NCBI RefSeq assembly: GCF_963169125.1
Contig: NC_084798.1
Location: forward strand, 105,169,970 to 105,233,969
Length of the DNA: 64,000 bases
Source of the DNA: Humulus lupulus
Lineage: Eukaryota > Streptophyta > Magnoliopsida > Rosales > Cannabaceae
Direction: 5' to 3'
The notes under the pieces were generated by a model. The model had not been told where the DNA came from and searched no databases. It saw only the letters and a program-made list of their open reading frames with translations. The translations under genes and the position numbers were made by a program. Within the stretch, counting starts at the first letter, position 1; every line of letters starts with the position of its first letter. Positions 54,194 through 63,385 of the stretch are shown piece after piece.

Positions 54194-54735
54194 CCGAGTT
54201 ACAACTACTGGTCATTACATTATCTATTGTACTACGGCTACACTCACTCTCTGCCATAAAGAAATCTGAATCTAAACTAGTCGAGTATTTAAGTTGTCGT
54301 CCCCGTCAAATAAATGACAGGAAATGGGCAAACTGTCCAAGAGTGAGAAGTCAGTACCGTTCTCATTCGAGGACTCAAGCATAGGCTCGGGGTGTTCAAA
54401 AAGCTTTTGCCTGCCCTTTCCCTATTGAGTAGGGGCAGTAGCTGCTCACGGAGTGTTGGAGGGTTCCCTGATGGTCACTCCCGTAGCCCTCCTCCTTAGG
54501 GGTTGTGACACATCTTGGTGCTGCTCGGGAACTTCTCCCCCGGTAGCACTTCTCACTGCCGATTCCCTCACATCCTGGTGAGGTGCAAGAAGGCCGACCA
54601 GCCTTAGGTTATTCTCCATGACCAGCTCTTTGACACTCTTTTCGATGTCTGTCATGCTATCCAGGGCTGCTACCCGTATCTCCATGTCTGGAGTGGGGAC
54701 TAGTCGATGCCATGGACCTGAACGACACTGAAGTT

Positions 54736-54793
54736 CTAAAATGTGTATAGGAAAGCTAAAAGAAACCAAACAACCAGTAAATAAATGATTTAC
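54736..54793 (-). other. Predicted intron 2 of the element C antisense gene
   Basis: 58 bp, donor GTAAATCATT and acceptor CACATTTTAG. Removing it joins ..MAFTEG and ELQCRSGPW in one frame (phase 1). It is short for a plant intron, so less certain than the others. Confidence 0.55.
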
Positions 54794-55627
54794 CTCCTTC
54801 AGTGAAGGCCATGTTGTGGGCGATCAGGTCTGGTGTTAAAAAGTACTCCTGGAAGTACTTCCCCACATTGGACTTGTAGGTAGTGTCACTTAGGAAGGTT
54901 CGAGTAGATTCCTGGTGGTAGAAATGGAAGAACCCCGTATTGTTATGGTTGGGGTTGGATTTGAGATCAAACAAATAATTGATCTCATGTGGTGTAGGAA
55001 CGGGCCACTTCTTGTGATTGTAAAGGATATAGAGAGCAGAAAGTACTCTATATCTGTTTGGGGTGATTTGAAAAGGAGCAACCTCGAAATAATTGGCCAC
55101 CCCTGGAAAAATGGATGTAGAGGCAAGGTTGCCCCTACCTCAATGTGATACCTTGACCAAGCGTTGAAGGCGCCCCCAGGCAGGTTTGCCCGCTGGTCAA
55201 TCGAAGGCTTCATGAGGATTATCCCAGGAAGGCCATACTTCTTGAGATAATTGGCTACCATCCTAGCTGTAATAACACTAGGAGGCGCCACATACCATTC
55301 GACCTTGGGTCGGAGGACGTCGCGAGGTTGGGTTTTGGTTTGAATGTCTGGCGGGGAAGTGTTTACAGGTTGAGGGGTGGTTGAAGGAGTTTCAGCCCGA
55401 GAAGTAAGCTGATTAGTAGAAGGCTTGGTTGTATTTTTTTTTCTTTGAGCGATGGACTTCACGCGACCCATATTTGTTGGACTAGTCGGTAGTCTATTTG
55501 CGGGGTTGTGTTGAGAAAAAGGAATTTCTAAGAATTGTAGCGACGGTTGTTCTTGATCTTTGAGCAGTAGTGCGAGCAAGTCGTCATCAATCAGCCTCTC
55601 ACCTCCCCATGGGTCGTGCATGAAAAT

Positions 55628-56107
55628 CTGCGAATAGAGAAGGGGAGATGAGAATCTACGGCCAATAGACTAAAGAAGTGGAAGCGTTGGGATAACGTTG
55701 CTCGTGTATAAAAGTTAAGCTTTTATACGACCAGCAGCATTCTAACATAAACACTAAATAGTATGCGAACAGTTTGGAAAACAGATTAAAAAGTATAAAT
55801 TAAAAAAATTTCAAAGAAAACTTTTCAACTCTGAAAAAGGGAGGGAAAAACCCAGTTTTTTCCAAGTGCCTAAAAATCGAACTTTTACTTCAATTTTGCG
55901 CCCTAAATCAGTAATCCCAATTCCTAAGTCAATTCCTAAGCCTCATTTAGTGTTTTTTCCTTATCCCATCATGTTAATACCTACTAGCCCGATTACCCCA
56001 AATCATGTTTTCAATAACAATCAGAAACCCAAATACCAACAAGTCAAAAAACTCAAAGGATAACTATTACATGGCATCTCATAGACAAAGAAGCTTAAGA
56101 AACTTAC
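55628..56107 (-). other. Predicted leader intron (intron 1) of the element C antisense gene
   Basis: 480 bp on the minus strand, donor GTAAGTTTC after TTATTCCA and acceptor TCTCTATTCGCAG six bases before the ATG at 55621. It is T-rich throughout, with no useful coding in either direction. The region from 56108 to the TATA box would be the non-coding first exon. Confidence 0.62.
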
Positions 56108-56290
56108 TGGAATAAAAAGTTGAAGTGGAGATACGAATGTTAATTCGAGTGGCTGGACAAATACTCCACGGATCACCGAAGTCATCTGAGTTTTCTGGGT
56201 ACTTCGGGCTTTGTTCTTCAGTTCGTGCTTCGTTCTTCAGTATTCTTGAGGAAAAAAGGGAGAGTAAAAAGTAAAAAGTGAAACTGAGGG

Positions 56291-56300
56291 GTTATTTATA
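56291..56300 (-). promoter_or_regulatory. TATA box of the element C antisense gene
   Basis: The complement is TATAAATAAC (context CAATATAAATAACCCC). It lies about 225 bp inside the 3' LTR and about 670 bp upstream of the antisense ATG, the same distances as in element A. Confidence 0.7.
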
Positions 56301-56508
56301 TTGGTCGAGGCACGGTTAATGAGGTAATAATGGGGGATGATTTTTTGAGGCATGGAAAAGTGTGATAGTTGTCAAATCGCCTTTTGGGAAACTGCAATGA
56401 CATGATTGGTTACCTATTCCGAAAAGGCACTAGTGGCTCTGACAGGTCTGACAGGTCACGCGAAGGGTTGATCGTTTAAGTTTACTTTATGCTGGTCATA
56501 GTAAATTA

Positions 56509-56524
56509 AACTTGGGAGGGCAAA
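56509..56524 (+). other. Polypurine tract of element C
   Basis: AACTTGGGAGGGCAAA directly before the LTR start TGTTTACCC. It resembles the internal motif at 52662 (ACTTGGGGGGCAT). Confidence 0.8.
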
Positions 56525-57160
56525 TGTTTACCCAAAAATGGACTACCGGATGACGTGGCTGGATTGATTTACACTTGGGAAACACGTGGCAATTTTAAGT
56601 GAGCATGCCATCCTTGACCCTCGACTAGGAGATCATTGGCTTATCAAGTATCATAATTATGGGTGACTAGCCTGGTCGCATATACTCAGTTATTCCCTTC
56701 AGATGTGCAATCTTGTAATTGCGTATTAATTGTAATTTTCATTATTATTTAGATACGCATGTGTTAAGTGTAATTAAGGCCCAGTGGCCCATGAAAACCT
56801 CCTTGAGCCTATAAATAAGAATCAAACGGCTCAAGAGAGGGGACTTTTGGACTTTTGAACATTTGGCTTTAGAACGTTTGAGCTGGGAGATTCTAAAGAG
56901 AAAAAGAGTGTTGTTATCCATCACAATTGTATTTATCTGAGATTTAGTGAAACTCGTGAACCCTAGTTCATTGATCACTGTTCTTGGAATACTACATCAA
57001 TAAGAACACTAAGTGGATGTAGGTTGTTACCAAGCTATTGGGGTCGAACCACTATAAATTGTTTGTGTTGTTTATCTTTTCGTTTGGAGTTCTTCTCATT
57101 TTCATCTAGCTTTATATCATTTATCTGACTCCGTGTCATTGACCAATTCGAGGGTCAACA
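56525..57160 (+). repeat. 3' LTR of element C
   Basis: 636 bp, TGTTTACCC to GGGTCAACA, nearly identical to 24705-25332. TATA box CCTATAAATAAG at about 56808-56819. It is followed by the ACATG duplication (57161-57165) and the resumed protease gene of B. Confidence 0.94.
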
Positions 57161-57650
57161 ACATGCTATTCAGGTCCACCCTATAAAAGATGGTACTATC
57201 TATAGCTAATCTTAAGGTGACCTCGATGATCCTATACGGATTTTCGAGAGATGGAACAGCAGCCATAAGGACGATCGGTCTTGTAGTGACATTGGGAAAT
57301 GATATGCGAGCTGTTGCTAAAATGCCCAAATTTCTTGTAATCAATTGCTCAGCTACATACAATGCAATTTTGGGACTACCCGCATTGATGAATTTTGATG
57401 GTATCACCTCAATCCGACATCTAGCAATGAAGTTCCCCTCAACCTCAGGTATATGTACTGTAAGAGTAGTTAAGCTCGTTTCCAGAGAATGCTATAGCAT
57501 TGCTATGAAGGGAAAATCAAAACCCAAGCAGCAAGCTATGGTCATCATTGAGGGGAATGAGGAGCCTCAGGTAATAAAAATTGCCCATGGGGTAGAAGAA
57601 CCTCAGGAAGGAAATAATGAGGTCGCCCACAGGATTACATTAATTTGAGA
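57161..57650 (+). pseudogene. Element B protease, second part
   Basis: Resumes at the codons for MLF after the insertion of C. After an early stop there is an open frame 57190-57648 with GLVVTLGNDMRAV, the second protease motif YNAILGLPALMNF and LAMKFPSTSGIC, then a linker rich in Glu. Position 57391 corresponds to the target of LTR E in element A. Confidence 0.85.
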
Positions 57651-58600
57651 TTAGGCGAAGGCAAGTCTGAGCTCCAAGCATTGGAAGAGCTCGAGGAAGT
57701 TAGTATCGACCAAGAGGTACCTTCAAGGGTTGTAAAGATTGGAAAGAATCTTGGAACTAAAAGGAAAAAGGAGCTGGTCGAGTTGTAAGAAATAACCTAG
57801 ACATCTTCGCTTGATCACATGAAGACATGATGGGAATCAATCCAAATGTTATGATGCATACTTTGAATTTGGATAGGAATGTTCCTGGAAGGTACATAAA
57901 TGAAGGCTTTTGGGGAAGGGGCAATCAGAAGCTTTAGAAGAAGAAGAAGTAGCCCGCTTACTTAAGTGTGAGTTCATAAGGGAAGCAAAATATCCGAGCT
58001 GGATTGTTAACCCTGTTTTGGTCCCAAAGCCCAATGGGAAGTAGAACTTGCATTGACTTTTCTGACCTCAATAAGGCTTGTCCTAAGGATTATTTCCCAC
58101 TACCTCGAATTGATCAGTTGGTAGATGCAACAGCCGGTCACGAGCTCATGTCTTTCATGGACACATATTTTGGATATAACCAGATCATGATGAACCCTGC
58201 GAACCAAGAGCACACTAGGTTCATGATTGAGCATAATGTATAATGCTACAATGTTATGCCATTCATATTGAAGAATGTTGGTGCAACGTATCAATGGCTG
58301 GTCAAAAAAATGTTCATTAACCAGATCGAGAAAAACATGGAAGTGTACATCGATGATATGCTTGTTGAATCAAAGACTGCCAGTAACCATGTATTCAACC
58401 TGGAAGAATGTTTTGGTGTGCTAAGGAAGTATGACTTGAAGCTAAATCCCTGGAAGTGCACCATTGGGGTATCCTCGGGAAAAATTTTGGGCTTCATATT
58501 CAACACAAGGGGGATAGAGGCAAACCCAGAGAAGATCAGGTCGTTACTAGAAATGCCTTCGCCTAGGTCACATAAAGAAGTATAGAGCTTAACTGGAAAG
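57651..58600 (+). pseudogene. Element B reverse transcriptase (broken)
   Basis: RT landmarks: LLKCEFIREAKYPSWIVNPV (57959), DFSDLNKACPKDYFPLPRID (58049), FMDTYFGYNQIMMNPANQEH (first Asp present), PFILKNVGATYQWLV and VYIDDMLVESK (58347; Y-I-D-D, catalytic Asp pair present). The catalytic core is better kept than in A or C, but stops at about 57648, 57788, 58042 and 58241 and frame changes make it inactive. Confidence 0.88.
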
Positions 58601-58763
58601 GTAACGGCCCTAAACTGCTTCATTTCAAAATCCATTGACAAATGTCTCACGTTCTAAAACATGCTCAGGGGAAACAAAAAGTTTGAGTGGACTGAAGAAT
58701 GCGAGCAGGCGTTTCAACATCTGAAAGCTCACTTGGCTGAACCCCCCATATTATCTAAACACA
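58601..58763 (+). pseudogene. Element B RNase H, N-terminal stub
   Basis: NKKFEWTEECEQAFQHLKAHL near 58674-58733 as in A, ending at PPILSK-like codons where a foreign LTR fragment begins. The rest of RNase H and the whole second RNase H are missing. Confidence 0.85.
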
Positions 58764-59391
58764 TCTTGGGTTAAGCGAGCTAGAATCAGCTAAATGATTA
58801 GAGGGCTCGTCCTAAGGGCACCGACACCTAATTAATTATATTAAGATTGATTTATATGTTTGGATTAAACTATTAATGTTGCCTGGTTTAGTACTTGTAT
58901 TCTATTGTTAATTCAACTGATTGATCTAAAGTTTACTATGTACATTCTGTAGTTATATGTGCTTGTTGAACTTGGTTTTCTTGCTGAGCCTTGGCTCACG
59001 GGTGCTACGTGGTGCAGGTAAAGGCAAGGGAAAGTTGGACCAGCCATGAGTTGGAGAGCTTTGGGGGCGAGATGTACATCGGCAGCTACTCGACCGCCAC
59101 GGCAGAGGGATTTACAGGGACTAGAGCCAAGATTTGTATTTTTGCCATTTAGGTTGGATGCAATTATATTAACTTTTTTTAGGGTTGAAACCGCCTTGTA
59201 AACATTATTTTTGGGATCCCATGTATCAAACTCTTATTTTAATGAATGTCAACCATTTTTCGATCAAAACCTTTTAACCCTAACCTGTCAGTTGACTCTA
59301 GAAACACGTTTATGTTCAAACGACTTGATTAGCAAGTCTTGCACTATTCTAAACACACAGTGTAACGGTCTTTGTTTTCTAGGGTGTTACA
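58764..59391 (+). mobile_element. Truncated chromovirus LTR replacing part of element B pol
   Basis: The 3' part of a Tekay-like LTR: CTTGCTGAGCCTTGGCTCACGGG near 58980, CGACCGCCACGGC near 59090, then CACAGTGTAACGGTC and the end GGGTGTTACA at 59391. The left edge is a breakpoint, not an LTR start. About 1 kb of B (RNase H end and second RNase H) is absent, so insertion and deletion, or an LTR-mediated rearrangement, occurred here. Confidence 0.82.
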
Positions 59392-60500
59392 TCAATGCCC
59401 CTCCTATGGTGTGTCCTGCCCGAGGAAGCACAGACTATCCTACGTGAGATACATGAAGGATTCTGTGGAGACCACGCTAGGGGGCAAAACCTGGCTCTAA
59501 AGATATTTAGGCAGGGCTATTTTTGGCCGACGCTCAAAAAGGACTCGGTCTCATACGTCCAAAGGTGTGACAAGTGTCAAAGTTTTGCAACACATTCTCG
59601 AGCAGTGCCCGTGAAGCTAACCATGATTTCATCACCCTTGCCATTTGCAGTATGGGGGATCAACCTGATTGGTTCATTGCCAACTGGAAAATGAGGAGTT
59701 CGCTATGCAGTTGTCGCCATCAACTACTTTACAAAGTGGGTCAAGGCTGAGCCTCTGGCGACCATAACCTCGAAGAGAGTCCTTGATTTCATTGTGAAGA
59801 ATATCATATGTTGTTTTGGGCTCCCAAAGAAGATCGTGTCTGACAACAAAACCCAATTCAATAGTGATCTTTTCACAAACTTTTGTAAGAAGTGCGGCAT
59901 AACTAAGAGTTTTTCTTTAGTGGCGTATCTGCAAGCCAATAAGTAGGTCGAGGTTGTAAACAAAACCCTAAAAGCGAGCTTAAAGAAATGACTAGACGAA
60001 GCTAAGGGATTGTGGCCCGAGCAGCTCCCACAAGTACTTTGGGCCTATAGGACTTCACATCACACCTCCACAGGGCACACTCCCTTCTCTTTGACTTTTG
60101 AAAATGAGGCTATGTTCCCAATTGAGGCATTAGTGACGTCACATAGACCGGAATCCTTCAATCAAGATTGAAACCATCATGACATGCTTAACGCATCTCT
60201 GGACCTGATCAAGGAAAAATGGGTGGAATTATAGTTACAGCTTGCCCATTATCAACAGAGGATAACTCGCAATTTTAACTCAAAAGTCAAAGGAAGAAAT
60301 CTCGTACTATGTGATTTAGTGCTCCGAAGAGTATTTTCGGCGAACAAAGATCCTAAGGATGGTGTATTGGGACCGAACTGGGAAGGACCCTATCAAATCA
60401 TGGAAATCTTGCGTGAAGGAACCTTCAAACTAGCTCGGTTAAATGGAGAGCTTGTCCCATGGACCTAGAATTCTCTACATCTTAAAAAAATACTACCAAT
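59392..60500 (+). pseudogene. Element B integrase (broken)
   Basis: Zinc finger: LREIHEGFCGDHARG and RCDKCQSFATHS (59440-59590). Core: VAINYFTKWVKAEPLA (59717), where the first catalytic Asp is Asn; IVSDNKTQFNSDL (second Asp, G changed to K); and VEVVNKTLKASL. Tail: TGHTPFSLTFENEAMFP (60076), [14 protein letters not shown] codons and LGPNWEGPYQI (60368), ending HLKKYYQ at about 60500. Stops at 59692, 59945, 59988 and further on. Confidence 0.87.
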
Positions 60501-61329
60501 AATAGGACGACTTTGTTAAAAAAATTTAGCAGTGCTTCTTTCTTGTAAGGCTTATTTATAAAAGTCGTTCTTATTTTTCAAGAATTTGAATAATATAAGG
60601 TTACCGCATAACTTAAGCGAGGTACCAGAATTATCATTTCTTTTTGTATTGTATCTCAAGCTTATTTTGTAAAAGAGACCTAGAATACTTATAAATTCTA
60701 ATTGCTTAGGGGGCATATAACCCTCCACGGTCATTGAGATATTCAGCAAAATTTGATAAAAAAAATTCAACTTAGAATTCGAAAAATTGATTATTATATG
60801 GTTTTTTAATGCTTGAATTTTGAAAGAAATTCCAATTATGAACTAAGAAAATTCAAAGATACAGAACCAAGAAGTTTGATTAGGAAAATTCCTGGATATA
60901 ACCAAGTCTGAGGCCTAATTCCTAATAGGTATAACGCTATTAGGCGGGAAAACTCCTGGATATAACCAGGTTTGAGGCCTAATTCCTAATAGGTATAAGA
61001 CGCGAGCAAACTCCTTGATATAAGGTCCGAGGCCTGACTCCTAATAGGTATAACTCTATTAGGCTAGCAAATTCCTGGATATAACCCATTTGATGGCAAA
61101 TGTACAAGGACTTAAAAGTTCATAAGCATAGCAAGATAATAGGTTAAGGGAACAAAAATAAATCAGAAACTAATGAACATGTACTAACACAAGTATATGA
61201 ATAACTCGAAGAGAAATAAACTCGAACTGAGCCCGAAGGTGATTATCTCAGCTTTTGAAAGCTTAATTACAATAGGTTCAAAGAACTCGAAATAAAGCAT
61301 TAAAATAAAAAAGTAAAAGAGAGGATGAG
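60501..61329 (+). other. Element B spacer between pol and antisense gene
   Basis: Non-coding, closely matching A 12693-13554. It holds the GCTTAGGGGGCATATAA motif at 60705-60720 and the repeat block 60884-61083. Nothing else seen. Confidence 0.7.
60884..61083 (+). repeat. 60-65-bp tandem repeat in element B
   Basis: Three units plus a part, each with ACTCCTGGATATAACCAGG or a close variant, a CCTAATTCCTAATAGG segment and TATAACKCTATTAGGC. One unit lost part of its middle (near 61020). Same family as 13047-13258. Confidence 0.87.
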
Positions 61330-61822
61330 TGTGCCCTAAACATCACTAAACTCTGGTAACTTGCCCTTGTGATGTCACCTCATCATCACCCCCTTCAGCA
61401 GCTCTGGAATCCTCCACGGTCTTGGAGAGCTCTTGTGAGAGTCAGCTCTGGAACTTGGTGAGGTAACGCCCCCAAAGCTCCGCATCCGAAAATGAGAAAT
61501 CTCCTTCCGGGTTGTATGCCCAACACCGGTATAACATCTCTTTCAGGGCATTCGTTGCCTCGGAAATAGCCTACTTCACTTTCTCAACATCATGCTTAGA
61601 TCTCTCTTCGACCTTGGACAGATTCTTTTTTAGCACATCAACTTCCTCAAGTTTCTTGTTGAGGTTGTCGACCTCGACCTGCAGCTGGTCTCGACGCTGG
61701 CTCACTTCGATGACATGTTCCTTGGCCATTCGCTCATTATCTTGGGATGCCACCAGAGCAACCTTGACCTCATCTCTTTAAGCTTGGATCCGAGCGATGT
61801 CGCAAATTCGAGCTAAGCTATA

Positions 61823-61887
61823 CTACAAAAGAAAAAAAATTAGCTAGCGAAAAAAAAAGGAATGTTGCAAGAAAGAGGATAACTCAC
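61823..61887 (-). other. Predicted intron of the element B antisense gene
   Basis: 65 bp, donor GTGAGTTATCC, acceptor TTTTCTTTTGTAG. Same location and donor style (GTRWGAGTTATC) as the intron in A, shorter by about 23 bp. Confidence 0.68.
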
Positions 61888-62072
61888 AATCAGATTCATT
61901 CTCAAGGCTGACTCCAGGACATCCTCTGGGGAATGCTCCTCTATGGCCCTCAGGTCCTTGACGTTTACTTGGTTGGCATGACCCACCATGTGATTCTCCA
62001 TGTCGTGAAGAGGTCCACAAAGTTCTTCCGAGATCCTAGCAACCTCGAGCGACTTGACTGGGGGGCTACAAG

Positions 62073-63202
62073 TGTTAGGAAAAATAATATTGCCTCAATG
62101 GAAATGGTAAGATAATGTTACAACTCTATGCAAAATATTACAATGGACAAGATTGATTAAATAAAGTGTTACAACTCTATAACTGAAAATACAAATAAAA
62201 CAAAGGAAATGAAGAAGATGATGAAGAAGAAGAGAATAGTAAAGTACAACTCAAAACAAAAGTTACAAATAAAATAAAGTGTTTGGACCAAATGAAGAGA
62301 TTACAACTCTTAAACAAAATATACAAGTAAATAAAACAAGAGAATAAGAAAAAGAACAATAGAATAAAAGGAAGAACATAAACCACAAACAAACTCTCAC
62401 TTACACAACCTAAGTGAAGAGGATTGGGGATCACCAACTTGAACAAGGTTTAAAACCTTTGTCCAAAAGCTTATTTCCCCCTAACTCAAGCACTAAGGGA
62501 TTTCTCTCAGATTTTGGAAATTCTTTCTGGAATAATCAAGCCTCAAGGTGTTTCTAGCCAAGTGCTCTAGTGGATAGAAATGGTGTGTCTTACAAGTGAG
62601 CATTAGGCTCCTTTTTATAGAGTTTAGAGACACCCTTTGAATTTCAAATTCCACCAACCCCCATGGCTGTTACCAATGATTAATTGGGTGTTTTATGGAA
62701 TTAAAATAGATAATTGGGAGTTACTAAGCTGTTGGAATCGTTCAAAGTTGGATAAAAAACTGAAATTATAGAAGTTGTCAGCCATTAGGGCTGCGGCGCT
62801 AGTTCCAGGCGCCGCGGCCCTCAGTCAATTTCAGCAACACATTTTTTCAGTTTTCTCCAAAACGTTCCAATTTATTCCCACTTGATTTTGTAACTTCTAT
62901 ACATAATATGGGAGTTAAAATCACATCTCTATCAGCCATTTCTCATATGGCTTTATGAAATTCATCTCAATATTGTGTAACAACAAATCTACACAATAAT
63001 GGGTGATATTTAGGAGTTACAAATTTGTGATGAATTTGTAACACCAAATATGTTACATGTTTGGATATTTCACATATATCCAAATAATGTAACTCTCTAT
63101 TATATGTTACAATATGTGACACTCTATGTCACATTTATTTAATCTAAAACATTATATTATAAAATAATATAATATTACATTATATTATAAAATAATATAA
63201 CA
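62073..63202 (-). mobile_element. Solo LTR, probably Copia-like, minus strand, ACAAG duplications
   Basis: 1,130 bp, minus strand from TGTTATATTATTTTATAA to TTTTCCTAACA. Exact flanks ACAAG at 62068-62072 and 63203-63207. The minus-strand TATA box CTATAAAAAGGAGCC at about 62606-62620 is of the same type as in the solo LTR at 20786. A GC-rich block with GGCGCCGCGGCCC lies at 62791-62824. No internal domain. Superfamily inferred from style only. Confidence 0.88.
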
Positions 63203-63385
63203 ACAAGTCCACGAGCTGCGTGTCTAGGAGCTGAGCAGATGGGGCCTCGCCCTAAATAACTTGAGGAATCGAAGCAGGTTCACAAGGATGAGGAGGAGGA
63301 GCCTCATGAATGGTAACTGCAGTTACCTGAGCTAGTGGTTGCTTTTGTTCCTGTGGTTGCTTTTGTTGTTATTATTCGCTAGTGA

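Larger units (their letters stand above)
53046..55627 (-). pseudogene. Element C antisense accessory gene (PF04195-like plus coiled coil, intron-bearing)
   Basis: ATG at 55621. Exon 2 (55627-54794): MGRVKSIAQRKKNTTKPST, WYVAPPSVITARMVANYLKK, WSRYHIEVGATLPLHPFFQG, then after a frameshift near 55100 FQITPNRYRVLSALY and WPVPTPHEINYLFDL: the PF04195-like domain. Exon 3 (54735-54194) continues in frame with ELQCRSGPWHRLVPTPDMEI. Exon 4 (54105-53696) is Pro/Thr-rich. Exon 5 (53609-53046), again in frame, is a long Glu/Lys/Ala coiled coil followed by a C-terminal module containing CFYMFWKSNPKVDFTYLPD. Four predicted introns, including one in the leader. Function unknown; a nuclear or DNA-related role is only a guess. 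Confidence 0.8.
24705..57160 (+). mobile_element. Element C: full-length Tat-like Ty3/gypsy holding element D
   Basis: Order: 5' LTR 24705-25332, primer site, gag, protease, RT, RNase H, second RNase H, integrase (to about 31560), element D inserted at 31625, then a spacer, the antisense gene, a polypurine tract and 3' LTR 56525-57160. Both ends are flanked by ACATG (24700-24704 and 57161-57165), an exact 5-bp duplication. Without D it is about 11.7 kb, a normal size for Tat elements. Its LTR differs from those of A and B. Confidence 0.93.
61330..63385 (-). pseudogene. Element B antisense accessory gene, 3' half, cut by a solo LTR
   Basis: The minus strand reads the coiled-coil exon: 61753-61571 gives MASQDNERMAKEHVIEVSQ then LNKKLEEVDVLKKNLSKVEE; further on is the C-terminal module with DFSFSDAELWGRYLTKFQS (about 61500-61440). 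A predicted intron 61823-61887 precedes the coil as in A and C. Upstream exon codons (ENHMVGHANQVNVKDLRA near 61975) match A. The gene is interrupted by the solo LTR 62073-63202 and continues to about 63385. The N-terminal domain lies off the window or behind a further insert. Confidence 0.72.

Noticed and set aside
54915..55148. Plus-strand frames opposite the antisense genes (also at 53392, 53717, 13576, 18117-18876)
   Set aside because: Shadows of the minus-strand accessory gene; no homology between copies when read on plus.
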